A stretch of DNA of 64,000 nucleotides. It comes from an uncultured Muribaculaceae bacterium. GTDB lineage: Bacteria > Bacteroidota > Bacteroidia > Bacteroidales > Muribaculaceae. Shown one piece after another: positions 27,502 to 35,350 of this stretch (its first letter is position 1; each line of letters begins with the position of its first letter). The DNA is taken from NCBI GenBank assembly GCA_905233915.1, contig CAJOFM010000001.1:124001-188000 (forward strand), read 5' to 3'. Under the pieces are notes generated by a model that worked only from the letters and a program-made list of their open reading frames with translations, had not been told where the DNA came from and ran no database searches. The translations under genes and the position numbers were made by a program.

Positions 27502-28848
27502 TCAGATAAAGTATTTCTCGATACGGCTAATGTCTGTTCCATGGCAGAACACAACCACAACGTCATCAGGCTGGATTTGGGTCTCGCCATTGACGAGCAA
27601 GCCCACGCCATTCCTCACCAAACCACCCAGCTCGATTTCAGGCGGCAAGTCCAAGTCACGCACTTTGTGACGGGTGATGCGCGACCTGGGATAGGCCGTG
27701 AACTCAGCGACGTCGGCATTGACTGCCATGAGATTGCGGATGTTGCGCACATCGCCGTTGAGCAACAGCTGGTAGATGTGGCTGGCGGTAAGAGCCTGCT
27801 TGTTGATGATGGTCCCGATATCCACATTTCCGGCAATGTCCATGTAATCCATGTTCTCGATCATGGCAATGGTCTTTCTCACACCCAGCTGCTTGGCCGT
27901 GAGACACGCCAGGATGTTGGCTTCGGCATTTCCTGTCAAGGCAATAAACGCTTGAGCAGACTTTATGTTCTCTTCCTGCAAGTTGGCCACCGAGCGCCCG
28001 TCGGCGTTAATGACCATCACGCGGTCGGTATCCACCAGGTCGATGAGTTCCTCGCAACGGCGTGTGTCATTTTCAAAGATTTTTGCCCTCATGCCCTGGG
28101 GTAGCATGTTGACGACCCTGACGGCGGTTTTGCCGCCACCCACGATGAAGACGTTTTTCACATCGGGGTAGTCTTCCTTGCCCATGATGCGCTTCATGTT
28201 GGGGATAAATTCCCGTGTGGTCATGAAATATACATAATCACCTGTCTTGAGCATGTCGTTGCCCGACGGCATGATGGTATCATCACCACGCTTGATGGTG
28301 ACGACATGATAAGGCGAATCGGGCTTGAAAATCTCCTTGAAGGGTTTGTCTAGGATTTCACAAGTCTCGCGGACCTTGATGCCCAACAACGTGAGCAGTC
28401 CGCCGTAAACATCCCAACGCTGACGCACCCATGTCAATTTCAATCCGTTGATGATATCGAGTGCAGCAAGGTTATCGGGATAGATGACAGACGAGATTCC
28501 GGCGGCCTTAAACGCTTCGATAATCTGCGGTTCCACGAACTCCGCATTCTCTACCTTGGCCACGGTTTGCCGAGCACCCATCGATCTTGCCAACACGCAC
28601 AGACTCAGGTTCAGGTTCTCGTCACGAGTGACCGCGATAAAGAGGTCAGCACGGCGTATCCCAGCATCTCTAAGGGCTTGAATGGGCGTACTTGGCGACG
28701 AGTGGATGGTCATCAGGTCACAGTCGGCCTGAATGCGTTCCAGTTTCTCCTCATCATCATCGATGATGACGATATCCTGCTTGATCTTTGAAAACAAGTC
28801 AGCAAGATGAGCTCCAATGGCACCCGCGCCTACGATAATGACTTTCAT
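27502..28848 (-). CDS. trkA: Trk potassium system regulatory subunit TrkA
   Basis: A peripheral NAD(H)/nucleotide-binding gating protein for TrkH. The 448 residues form the duplicated RCK layout: first Rossmann motif VGAGAIGAHLADLF at about 5-18, second VGGGKTAVRVVNML near 236-249, each followed by a RCK_C domain. It is first in the trkA-trkH unit. A TACCTTTG box on the minus strand lies 66 bases upstream and gives the likely promoter. Confidence 0.95.
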   Translation of the reverse strand: MKVIIVGAGAIGAHLADLFSKIKQDIVIIDDDEEKLERIQADCDLMTIHSSPSTPIQALRDAGIRRADLFIAVTRDENLNLSLCVLARSMGARQTVAKVENAEFVEPQIIEAFKAAGISSVIYPDNLAALDIINGLKLTWVRQRWDVYGGLLTLLGIKVRETCEILDKPFKEIFKPDSPYHVVTIKRGDDTIMPSGNDMLKTGDYVYFMTTREFIPNMKRIMGKEDYPDVKNVFIVGGGKTAVRVVNMLPQGMRAKIFENDTRRCEELIDLVDTDRVMVINADGRSVANLQEENIKSAQAFIALTGNAEANILACLTAKQLGVRKTIAMIENMDYMDIAGNVDIGTIINKQALTASHIYQLLLNGDVRNIRNLMAVNADVAEFTAYPRSRITRHKVRDLDLPPEIELGGLVRNGVGLLVNGETQIQPDDVVVVFCHGTDISRIEKYFI

Positions 28849-28914
28849 ATATACTAATCTTTGTTATGGGCGTTATTTAATCCAAGGCATTAGCGATGGA
28901 TGTCTTGACACGGG

Positions 28915-28944
28915 CAAAGGTATTGATAATTTTCATCAAACAAG
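28915..28944 (-). promoter_or_regulatory. Promoter of trkAH (minus strand)
   Basis: The -7 box TACCTTTG is at 28922-28915 on the minus strand. A CTTG at 28944-28941 gives a -33-like element with 18-base spacing. The intergenic region is shared with a divergent promoter at 29058. Confidence 0.6.
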
Positions 28945-29057
28945 CAATTAAGGCGTTTTTTTGCCTTCAGATAATATTTTTTTATCTCTAACGGTATTAC
29001 CCCATCCATGTTTCCATTGAAAAACACAGAGAATGAACAGATAAAGAAAAAGTTTAC

Positions 29058-29065
29058 TACCTTTG
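29058..29065 (+). promoter_or_regulatory. Promoter -7 box (TACCTTTG) that decides the downstream start codon
   Basis: TACCTTTG ends one base before an in-frame ATG at 29067. Transcription should start several bases downstream of that ATG, so the usable start is the next ATG at 29103. Confidence 0.6.
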
Positions 29066-29102
29066 CATGAATAATATTAATAAAAGAAAACCGATCAGAC
29101 TT

Positions 29103-29873
29103 ATGAACGTTAAACTGCATACACCCAAGACCCTGAAAGCAGGCAGCGGGATGTCATCAATGAAACAGTTCTTGCTGTCACTCTTAGCCACCACGGTATC
29201 GATTGCCCTCACTTTTGGTACGGCCGCCGTCGTTGACTACTACAAGAAAAAAGCAGCCAAGAAGGAGATGGTGATGATGGTCATCAGCGACTTCGACAAG
29301 ACCATTGATAATGTGATGAAAGCCGATACGGCACTCCGTGAAGCCTGCCGCTTGGAACTGGAATTAGCGAATCATCCCGAGGAGTACAATAGCAAGCGAT
29401 TCTCATTCCCCAGCCTATGGTCAAGTGTTATCGAAATGGAGTTTCCTGAAACCACCCAGAAGGTCTTCTCCTCAAGCATTGAGACTTTCAACACCATCGG
29501 TAACGCCAATTTTGTCAATGAGGTCTCGTCATTCTATATCAATCGCGACAAATATAAGACTTACGTGATTGAACAGCTCAAGAATGATGTAACTAATAAT
29601 AATACGTTGTCCTCGCTAAAGTCATTGTTAAACATCAGTTTCCCAGAATATGTATTAGTGAATTGGACTATGCTGCAAGAGCTAAAGGACAGTCGCGACA
29701 AATGTATGCAAATAATGCATGTGAGCGAAGAGGACTTACAAGCTTTCTCAAAACAGCAACAAGTTTCTACAACAAAAGACCCTGAAGCTATTGCCGAGCA
29801 TCAGAAAATGATTGACGAATTCTCAGCCACATTAACAAAGATTGAGGAAGCCAAGGATAAGATCAAAGACTAA
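29103..29873 (+). CDS. Membrane-anchored protein of unknown function
   Basis: A 256-residue protein from the ATG at 29103. After a polar N-terminus comes one transmembrane helix (MKQFLLSLLATTVSIALTFG, about residues 20-39), then a mostly helical, charged domain (YKKKAAKKEMVMMVISDFDKTIDNV; FPSLWSSVIEMEFPETTQ; a final EIxKIEEAKDKIKD-like helix). I do not recognise a family. The layout, one anchor plus a helical soluble domain with a DFDKTIDN segment, resembles cytoplasmic-membrane sensor or scaffold proteins but proves nothing. An in-frame ATG at 29067 was rejected because it overlaps the promoter box. The gene is monocistronic, divergent from trkA and convergent with the big flavoprotein. Confidence 0.6.
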   Translation: MNVKLHTPKTLKAGSGMSSMKQFLLSLLATTVSIALTFGTAAVVDYYKKKAAKKEMVMMVISDFDKTIDNVMKADTALREACRLELELANHPEEYNSKRFSFPSLWSSVIEMEFPETTQKVFSSSIETFNTIGNANFVNEVSSFYINRDKYKTYVIEQLKNDVTNNNTLSSLKSLLNISFPEYVLVNWTMLQELKDSRDKCMQIMHVSEEDLQAFSKQQQVSTTKDPEAIAEHQKMIDEFSATLTKIEEAKDKIKD

Positions 29874-29928
29874 AACCCTATCCATCGTTTTTGGGGCCAA
29901 ATCACATTGGTGCATCAAGACACATTGC

Positions 29929-29957
29929 CCCCGAAAGTAATTGACATACTTTCGGGG
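29929..29957. terminator. Hairpin between convergent genes
   Basis: A perfect 11-base inverted repeat (CCCCGAAAGTA at 29929-29939, complement at 29947-29957) with a 7-base loop. There is no T run on either side, so it is a terminator by position more than by sequence. Confidence 0.55.
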
Positions 29958-29988
29958 ACACTTATGTTCAGATTCTGGAACTTCCTGT

Positions 29989-32900
29989 TTACTGGAAGGC
30001 GTTCTCGCTCAGGCCCTTGCCGCCGATAGCGAGATCCTTCATATACTCGGGAACAGGCTTGCCCAGATACTTGTCCACATAGAGCTTGGCAAGGTACTGG
30101 CCGAGCATGAAGCCGTGGCCACGCAGACCGGTCAACAGACCCACCTCGGGGTCGATGATGTAACGCGGCTCGATGTAGTAACCTGCCCAAACGGCATGGA
30201 AGCCGACGGATGCCAGGTTAGGAATCCACTGGGCAAACATCTCGCTCACAATCTTGAGGAAGGCCTGACTGTTGTACTTCAGGTTCTGGCGTGCCTCATA
30301 GGCGTCGCAGTCGGGTGACGCACAACCGATGATTTGTCCCGTGTGCAGGAACTGCTGGCCGTAAACGGCGTTGAAGCCCTTGTAGTGACGACGGTCGATA
30401 ATCATGTCGAGCGAGTCGCCGTTCACACCCATATTGGGCAGGCGGCGGGTGATGAATGCCTGGTGCTTGACGGGATAGAGCTGGGTGTCGATGCCAAGCA
30501 TGTCGGCAAATTTCTCAGAGCCCCAACCCATGGCGTTGACAAAGTGGTCGCAGGTGTATTCCACGTAGTGCTTGTCGTGACGGCGCACCAGCACGCGGTA
30601 CTTGTCACCGACACGCTGAACACTCAGCACCTCGCAGTCCTCGAGCACCTCGCCACCATGCTGCTTGCCCACGTTGCGCACGTAGTCAATCGTGCGGCCC
30701 GGGGTGGCCTGCCAGCAGTTCTCGGAAATCAAGGCGTGACTGTAGATATTATCGTTGGGGTTCCAGTACGGCGAAATCACCTTGGTGAAGTCCTTGCGGT
30801 CAATCATATAGGCCTCGCTCCAAGCGCGTGAGGCGTCGAGCGAACGGTAGGTAGCATCATCATGCACGAGGTTGACATAGCGGGTCATCTTCAGGTCGAT
30901 GTTGCAATGGGCCTGGTCGTCGCGGAAGATTTCCAGGTTGTGCATGGCAATGTCGCTGATGTCGGGGTTGGAGAAAGCGGGACGTCCACCGCCGATGCAA
31001 CGCCACGTTGAACCGCGGTCGTAATTGACCAGGATGGTGCGCTTGCCAGCCTCGGCAAAGTAACGGAATGCCGCGCTACCGGCCATACCACCGCCAGCAA
31101 CGATGATTTCGGTCTCGGCTTTCTCGATGACCGAGCCATGCTCAAAGACGAAGGTCTCCTGGGATTCACCATTATAGACATCACCCAGGGTGACCTGGTT
31201 GGCCAGCGGGGCACGCGGGGTGCTGTCGCCAGTCACTTCGATGCCGTGGGCACGCAGAATCTGCTTGGCTCGAGAAACACAGCGCTTACCGCGGCAGGGA
31301 CCCATACCCATGCGGGTGGTGTGCTTGAGTTCGTCTACCGAGATGTACTTGCGGTCGCCAACCACAGCCAGCAGGGTCTGCACATCCACATCCTCGCAGT
31401 GGCAGACGAAGGACTTGCCTTCCTCGGGGTTGGTGAGGGGTCGCAGGTTCAAGGGCTCGGGATAGCGTTCCTTGATAATGAAACCTTTCACTTGGTTCAA
31501 ATCATCGACCTGGGTTGCCTGGACGCGGGCAACATTGGTCTTGTTGTCTTTCTTGAGCACCTTCTCGATGAGGCCTTCGCCCACCTTGGCACCATTGTCA
31601 TCAACCAGGAAGACTTCCTTGCCCTCTTCCACCTCATATTCAACAGGCAGGAAGACCACATTCTTGCGCTTGTCGTAGCCGAAGATGGCCAGACCCGGGC
31701 AGTGGTTCACGCACTGCATACAGCCGATGCACTTGTCGTAATCGACCATAGGCACCGACGAGGTGGTGGGCTTGGTGATGGCACCCTGCGGGCAGGCAAA
31801 GGTGCAAGGATTGCAAGCAAACCCGTAGAGGCAGTTGATCTGCACATAGGGCTTGAGCGCCATACGCTCCTCGTCGGGAACGCGCGGAGCATCGAGCAGA
31901 CGCACGGGACGCTGCTGCGAGTCGATATACTGGCGGGAAACCTCGAGATAGTCCTCATAGGGGAAACGGAGACCCATTTCCTGAGCCACCTCATAGGCCA
32001 CCTGTTTACCACGCAACACGGCGCTGGTGCCCTCGCCGATGCGGACAGCATCGCCGGCACCATAGACGTTGCGGCCAAATACCGAACGACCCTTCACGAG
32101 CAACTGATTGTCGGGAATCAGACCCGTGCAGATGTTGATGATATCGATGTCGTCAATCACACGCTCGGTGCCGGGAATGGGTTGGAAATTCTTGCACTCG
32201 GCGATGACGGCACCGGTGACGCCGGTGTAGTCCTCGTTGGGGATGGCGCGGATGAGCACGTGTGAAGTCATGATGGGAATGCCCAAGCGGCGCACGCGGT
32301 TGGCCTGCACGGGGAAACCACCCTCGTGGTCCATACCCTCGATAATGGCCTTGATGGTTGCGCCGGCCTGCATGGCCTGATAGCTGGTGAGGTAACCGAT
32401 ATTGCCGGCACCCACAGTGAGCACGCGCTTGCCCAGCAGGGTGTGCTCCTGGTTCATCATCTTCTGGAACACCGCAGCGGTGTAAACGCCCGGCACGTCG
32501 TCATTCTCAAACACGGGCATGAAGGGAACGGCACCGGTAGCCACAACCAGATGGTCGGCATCGATGTAGCTCACCTCCTGGGTGACGATATTCTTCAAGG
32601 CGATGCGGCGACCTTCGAGCAGGTCCCACACGGTATTGTTCAACAGGATGCCGTCGTGGTTGTCGCCGGCAAGGGTTTTGGCAATGTCAAAACCGCGCAT
32701 GCCACCAAACTTCTGCTCCTTCTCGAAGAAGAAGAACTGGTGGGTCTGCATATTGAACTGACCACCCTCGGTAGCATTGTTATCCACCACAATGTTGGGA
32801 ATACCCAGTGCGGTGAGCTGCTCACGGCAGGCAAGTCCTGCAGGACCGCCACCGATGATGGCAACAGTGGTCTTGTAAATCTTGGTCTCGCTTGCAGCAC

Positions 32901-33210
32901 GGGGCTTACCCTCGGGCATATATTCCTTGGGAATCTCGCGCACCTCTTTCACACCGTCAACGCTGGTGATGCAGATGCGCCTCACCTGGCCATCGACGAG
33001 CATCTCACAGGCGCCGCACTTGCCGATACCGCACTCCAGACTGCGATTGCGACCTGTTATACTGTGACTGTGCACAATTAATCCTGCCTGATGCAGGGCA
33101 GCAGCAATGGTTTTGCCTTTCTGGCCGCGAATGGTTCTCCCCTCGAACTGGAATTCCACGAATTCCTCTTTTGGGAGGTCAAGAATAGGATGATTTTCAA
33201 TTTTATACAT
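29989..33210 (-). CDS. Single-chain multidomain flavoprotein dehydrogenase (HcnABC/LhpBEF/SoxA-like fusion with ferredoxin domain)
   Basis: This 1073-residue protein joins in one chain what related systems encode as three subunits. In order: a [2Fe-2S] domain (Cys60, 65, 68, 80); an FAD/NAD(P) pyridine-nucleotide oxidoreductase (IIGGGPAGLA at about 118-127, a second Rossmann motif VGAGNIGYL near 266-274); two [4Fe-4S] clusters (Cys460/466/469/473 and Cys494/497/500/504); a BFD-like [2Fe-2S] domain (CHC at 603-605, C639, C644); and a DAO-type FAD oxidase domain (VAGGGMAGSAA from about 704). Known split relatives oxidise glycine (hydrogen cyanide synthase), D-hydroxyproline or opines. I infer an amine or imino-acid dehydrogenase passing electrons to a carrier. 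There is no signal peptide. Neighbouring genes are unrelated. Confidence 0.85.
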   Translation of the reverse strand: MYKIENHPILDLPKEEFVEFQFEGRTIRGQKGKTIAAALHQAGLIVHSHSITGRNRSLECGIGKCGACEMLVDGQVRRICITSVDGVKEVREIPKEYMPEGKPRAASETKIYKTTVAIIGGGPAGLACREQLTALGIPNIVVDNNATEGGQFNMQTHQFFFFEKEQKFGGMRGFDIAKTLAGDNHDGILLNNTVWDLLEGRRIALKNIVTQEVSYIDADHLVVATGAVPFMPVFENDDVPGVYTAAVFQKMMNQEHTLLGKRVLTVGAGNIGYLTSYQAMQAGATIKAIIEGMDHEGGFPVQANRVRRLGIPIMTSHVLIRAIPNEDYTGVTGAVIAECKNFQPIPGTERVIDDIDIINICTGLIPDNQLLVKGRSVFGRNVYGAGDAVRIGEGTSAVLRGKQVAYEVAQEMGLRFPYEDYLEVSRQYIDSQQRPVRLLDAPRVPDEERMALKPYVQINCLYGFACNPCTFACPQGAITKPTTSSVPMVDYDKCIGCMQCVNHCPGLAIFGYDKRKNVVFLPVEYEVEEGKEVFLVDDNGAKVGEGLIEKVLKKDNKTNVARVQATQVDDLNQVKGFIIKERYPEPLNLRPLTNPEEGKSFVCHCEDVDVQTLLAVVGDRKYISVDELKHTTRMGMGPCRGKRCVSRAKQILRAHGIEVTGDSTPRAPLANQVTLGDVYNGESQETFVFEHGSVIEKAETEIIVAGGGMAGSAAFRYFAEAGKRTILVNYDRGSTWRCIGGGRPAFSNPDISDIAMHNLEIFRDDQAHCNIDLKMTRYVNLVHDDATYRSLDASRAWSEAYMIDRKDFTKVISPYWNPNDNIYSHALISENCWQATPGRTIDYVRNVGKQHGGEVLEDCEVLSVQRVGDKYRVLVRRHDKHYVEYTCDHFVNAMGWGSEKFADMLGIDTQLYPVKHQAFITRRLPNMGVNGDSLDMIIDRRHYKGFNAVYGQQFLHTGQIIGCASPDCDAYEARQNLKYNSQAFLKIVSEMFAQWIPNLASVGFHAVWAGYYIEPRYIIDPEVGLLTGLRGHGFMLGQYLAKLYVDKYLGKPVPEYMKDLAIGGKGLSENAFQ

Positions 33211-33292
33211 GTTGTCCGGTTTATATGGTTATTGTTTCTATATCAACGGTTTAACCTCGACTTGTGCTAGCGGTATGAGGCCATGATGTGCA

Positions 33293-33324
33293 CAAAGATA
33301 GTGCAAGCCGAAGACAATGACAAG
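33293..33324 (-). promoter_or_regulatory. Promoter of the multidomain flavoprotein (minus strand)
   Basis: TATCTTTG on the minus strand (33300-33293), with CTTG at 33324-33321 after 20 bases. The start codon at 33210 is 82 bases downstream. Confidence 0.65.
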
Positions 33325-33368
33325 AAAATAATGAATTTTTTCTTGACATTGTTGAGGCGCAGCCATTT

Positions 33369-33399
33369 TTTGCGTAAAAGCAGTTTTTTCGTAAATTTG
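33369..33399 (+). promoter_or_regulatory. Promoter of the WbuC cupin gene (TTTG-N19-TAAATTTG)
   Basis: TTTG at 33369-33372 and TAAATTTG at 33392-33399, 19 bases apart. The ATG at 33419 is 19 bases downstream. Confidence 0.8.
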
Positions 33400-33418
33400 C
33401 CGAGAAATAACGTACAAC

Positions 33419-33820
33419 ATGAAGATAATAGACGACAACTTATTGAATAATCTGGCCGAGGAGGCCAAGAAGTCACCAAGGCTCAGGATGAACTATAATT
33501 TCCATCAAAGCCTTCAGGACAAATGCCATCGTTTTCTCAATGCCCTGGAACCAGGCACCCAGATTCCTGTGCATCACCACCCTACCAAGGACGAAACCTT
33601 CGTCATTCTCAAAGGAAGGGTAAGAGTGCTGACCTACAATGACCAGGGCGAAGTCATGGAGTCTTGCGTGCTGAGCCATGAAGACGGCCTCTACGGCGCC
33701 GACATACCCAAGAACGTGTGGCACAGTCTTGAATGCCTGGAGCCATGCGTACTGCTGGAATGCAAAGAGGGACCCTTCATCGAACATGACGTGGATGGCA
33801 TCCTTGAGATTGCCAAATGA
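33419..33820 (+). CDS. WbuC-family cupin protein
   Basis: A 133-residue small cupin. The metal-binding segment is HHHPTKDETFVILKGRVRVL (about 58-77), with a second cupin strand containing WHSLE at about 101-105. The N-terminus KIIDDNLLNNLAEEAKKSPRLRMNYNFH is the WbuC-family pattern. WbuC proteins occur in O-antigen loci, but their reaction is not established. Here it is outside any polysaccharide locus, followed after 63 bases by an AlkZ-like gene. The cytoplasmic location follows from the absence of a signal peptide. Confidence 0.8.
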   Translation: MKIIDDNLLNNLAEEAKKSPRLRMNYNFHQSLQDKCHRFLNALEPGTQIPVHHHPTKDETFVILKGRVRVLTYNDQGEVMESCVLSHEDGLYGADIPKNVWHSLECLEPCVLLECKEGPFIEHDVDGILEIAK

Positions 33821-33883
33821 TTTGGCCAGCAAAGCCCCATAAGATATTGAAACATCACTTATAAACATAAACTGTCATCAAGT

Positions 33884-34921
33884 ATGAATCCTGTAGCCAT
33901 CAGACTTCTCAACCAGCAGCTCATCTCCCCTCAGTTTGACAGCCCTGCCGAGGTGGTCAGCCACATGGGTGCCATACAGGCCCAGGAATACCGCATGATG
34001 CGATGGGCAATAGAGATGCGGACACGCAAACCGTCGGCCACAGCCTTCAAACAGGCTTTTGACAGCGGGCAGATTATCCGTCTGCACTTGATGAGAGGCA
34101 CCTGGCAACTGGTGTCGTCCGAAGACTACTGGCAGATGATCGCGTTGTGTTCATCCAAAGCCCTCGCCGTTACCACAGGATGGATGAACAGCAATCAGAT
34201 TACCCTACCCCACGAGGAACTGATGCGCGTCAGGGATATACTTGTCCGAACTGCGGCCGACAAAGGCAGTGTGACCAAGGAAGATTTTGTCCAGGCTTTG
34301 GAGGAGAAAGACCTGCGGCTGGATGACCACCCATTGTCCTATCACATCCGCATGGCAGAGATCTCGGGCGTGCTGTGCAGCGGAGATTTGCTGCCCATGA
34401 AGGCCACTTATGCCCTCGCTGCCGACAAAGTTGGGCCCTCACCCAGGATTGACCATGACGAAGCCCTGATGCACCTCACTAGAAAATATTTCCAGAGCCG
34501 CCAGCCGGCAACATTGGAGGACTTTGTTTGGTGGTCGGGACTCAACGTGGGCGAATGCAGAAAAGGTATTGCACTCCTGGGCAACACCATACATGCCGAG
34601 AAGTGGAAAGGCAGGACATTCTACCTGACAAACGAATGCCGAACGAGGGGATTCAGAAAGGGCAAATTCCTCCTGATTCCCCCGTATGACGAATACCTCA
34701 TCGGCTATAAAAGCCGTGACATTGTGCTTCCTGCAGCGTTCAGGCACCACGCCCACAACAACAGCGGGATTTTCAAACCCATCATTGCCCACGACGGCAT
34801 CATTTGCGGCAATTGGACACCCTTCAAAAATGACTGCGACGTGATATTTTTCAACGATGAGTTCGACCCTGAAGATGTGAAACGCGCCTGGCAATTGTAC
34901 CAAAATTACCGATTATCGTGA
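33884..34921 (+). CDS. Winged-helix (HTH_42) DNA glycosylase of the AlkZ/YcaQ superfamily
   Basis: These proteins excise alkylated bases or unhook interstrand crosslinks. The 345-residue protein has the tandem winged-helix layout of the family and a QxQ-type catalytic motif, IQAQEYRMMRWAIEMR, at about 29-44 (AlkZ uses QxQ, YcaQ/AlkX a QxD-like form). RLHLMRGTWQLVSSEDYWQM (about 66-85) and the C-terminal FLLIPPYDEYLIGYKSRD are also typical. It is close to a WbuC gene on the same strand, with no own promoter box seen in the 63-base gap. The exact substrate is unknown. Confidence 0.82.
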   Translation: MNPVAIRLLNQQLISPQFDSPAEVVSHMGAIQAQEYRMMRWAIEMRTRKPSATAFKQAFDSGQIIRLHLMRGTWQLVSSEDYWQMIALCSSKALAVTTGWMNSNQITLPHEELMRVRDILVRTAADKGSVTKEDFVQALEEKDLRLDDHPLSYHIRMAEISGVLCSGDLLPMKATYALAADKVGPSPRIDHDEALMHLTRKYFQSRQPATLEDFVWWSGLNVGECRKGIALLGNTIHAEKWKGRTFYLTNECRTRGFRKGKFLLIPPYDEYLIGYKSRDIVLPAAFRHHAHNNSGIFKPIIAHDGIICGNWTPFKNDCDVIFFNDEFDPEDVKRAWQLYQNYRLS

Positions 34922-34925
34922 CTAG

Positions 34926-34975
34926 TCGTCCGCGCACGATTTCAAACAACTTAAATAACAAGGATGACAACTGGA
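34926..34975. repeat. Fragment of a dispersed intergenic repeat
   Basis: The stretch with CGTCCGCGCACG, CAAACAAC and AGGATGAC blocks resembles 63005-63057 in block order and spacing. The similarity is imperfect and there is no open reading frame. Confidence 0.4.
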
Positions 34976-35029
34976 ACAACCTTGTTCAACGGAAATTCCC
35001 TGCCAATTATAAAAATAAAGCATTCATTT

Positions 35030-35061
35030 TTTGACCATTAATGTGAATTGAACTATCTTTG
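35030..35061 (+). promoter_or_regulatory. Strong promoter of the 6S RNA candidate (TTTG-N20-TATCTTTG)
   Basis: TTTG at 35030-35033 and TATCTTTG at 35054-35061 with 20-base spacing make a full consensus promoter. No start codon of a plausible gene follows for nearly 290 bases, which is what prompted the search for an RNA gene. Confidence 0.85.
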
Positions 35062-35067
35062 CCTTTG

Positions 35068-35305
35068 GAAACGGTGCAATCCTGTGCCGTATCCAAGACA
35101 TCGTGGTATATAATTAGCGTTGGCTATTATTCAAACGTTCAGAAACTTGCAGGTGAAAGAACATGTTATCGGAATAATGGTAGCGCTCACCTTGTGTGGG
35201 CGTTTTCCTGTTCTGATGACATAGGTTTCCTGCAAGTACCTTGAACGTTGGACGGGGATTCGTCCACCTTCCATATCCCGAGGTGCTTGCAGGAACGCTT
35301 TGTTT
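35068..35305 (+). ncRNA. ssrS: 6S RNA candidate
   Basis: 6S RNA binds housekeeping RNA polymerase by mimicking an open promoter. The transcript predicted from the consensus promoter folds as a long rod: TCCTG 35080-35084 with CAGGA 35290-35294; CAAG/CATC 35094-35102 with GGTG/CTTG 35282-35289; GGTATAT 35105-35111 with ATATCC 35273-35278. Then comes a large central bubble (22 bases on the 5' side; the 3' side holds a small hairpin GGACG 35250-35254/CGTCC 35261-35265). Above it are AACGTTCA 35134-35141 with 35242-35249, ACTTGCAGG 35145-35153 with 35229-35237, ATGTTATC 35163-35170 with 35215-35222, and apical CGCTCAC 35184-35190 with 35196-35202. A central bubble with a small 3'-strand hairpin is the 6S hallmark. 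Ends are approximate, and the length (about 235) is somewhat longer than usual. Confidence 0.65.
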
Positions 35306-35316
35306 ATTGGCCCAGC

Positions 35317-35347
35317 GCATTAATAATAACGACAACATTATTAATGC
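35317..35347. promoter_or_regulatory. Perfect AT-rich inverted repeat abutting the methyltransferase start
   Basis: GCATTAATAAT (35317-35327) and its exact complement (35337-35347) flank a 9-base centre, ending three bases before the ATG at 35351. In RNA the hairpin would hide the ribosome-binding region. In DNA it could be an operator. With only two G-C pairs per arm and no long T run it is a weak terminator for the 6S RNA. Confidence 0.6.
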
Positions 35348-35350
35348 TTT

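Noticed and set aside
29067..29102. Upstream start codon for the 29103 membrane protein
   Set aside because: The ATG at 29067 lies one base after the -7 promoter box and would be outside the transcript.
35068..35350. Riboswitch or attenuator leader of the methyltransferase
   Set aside because: The fold is a single long rod with a central bubble, not a multi-helix ligand pocket, and 6S RNA explains the promoter and structure better; a regulatory leader is kept only as a secondary option.
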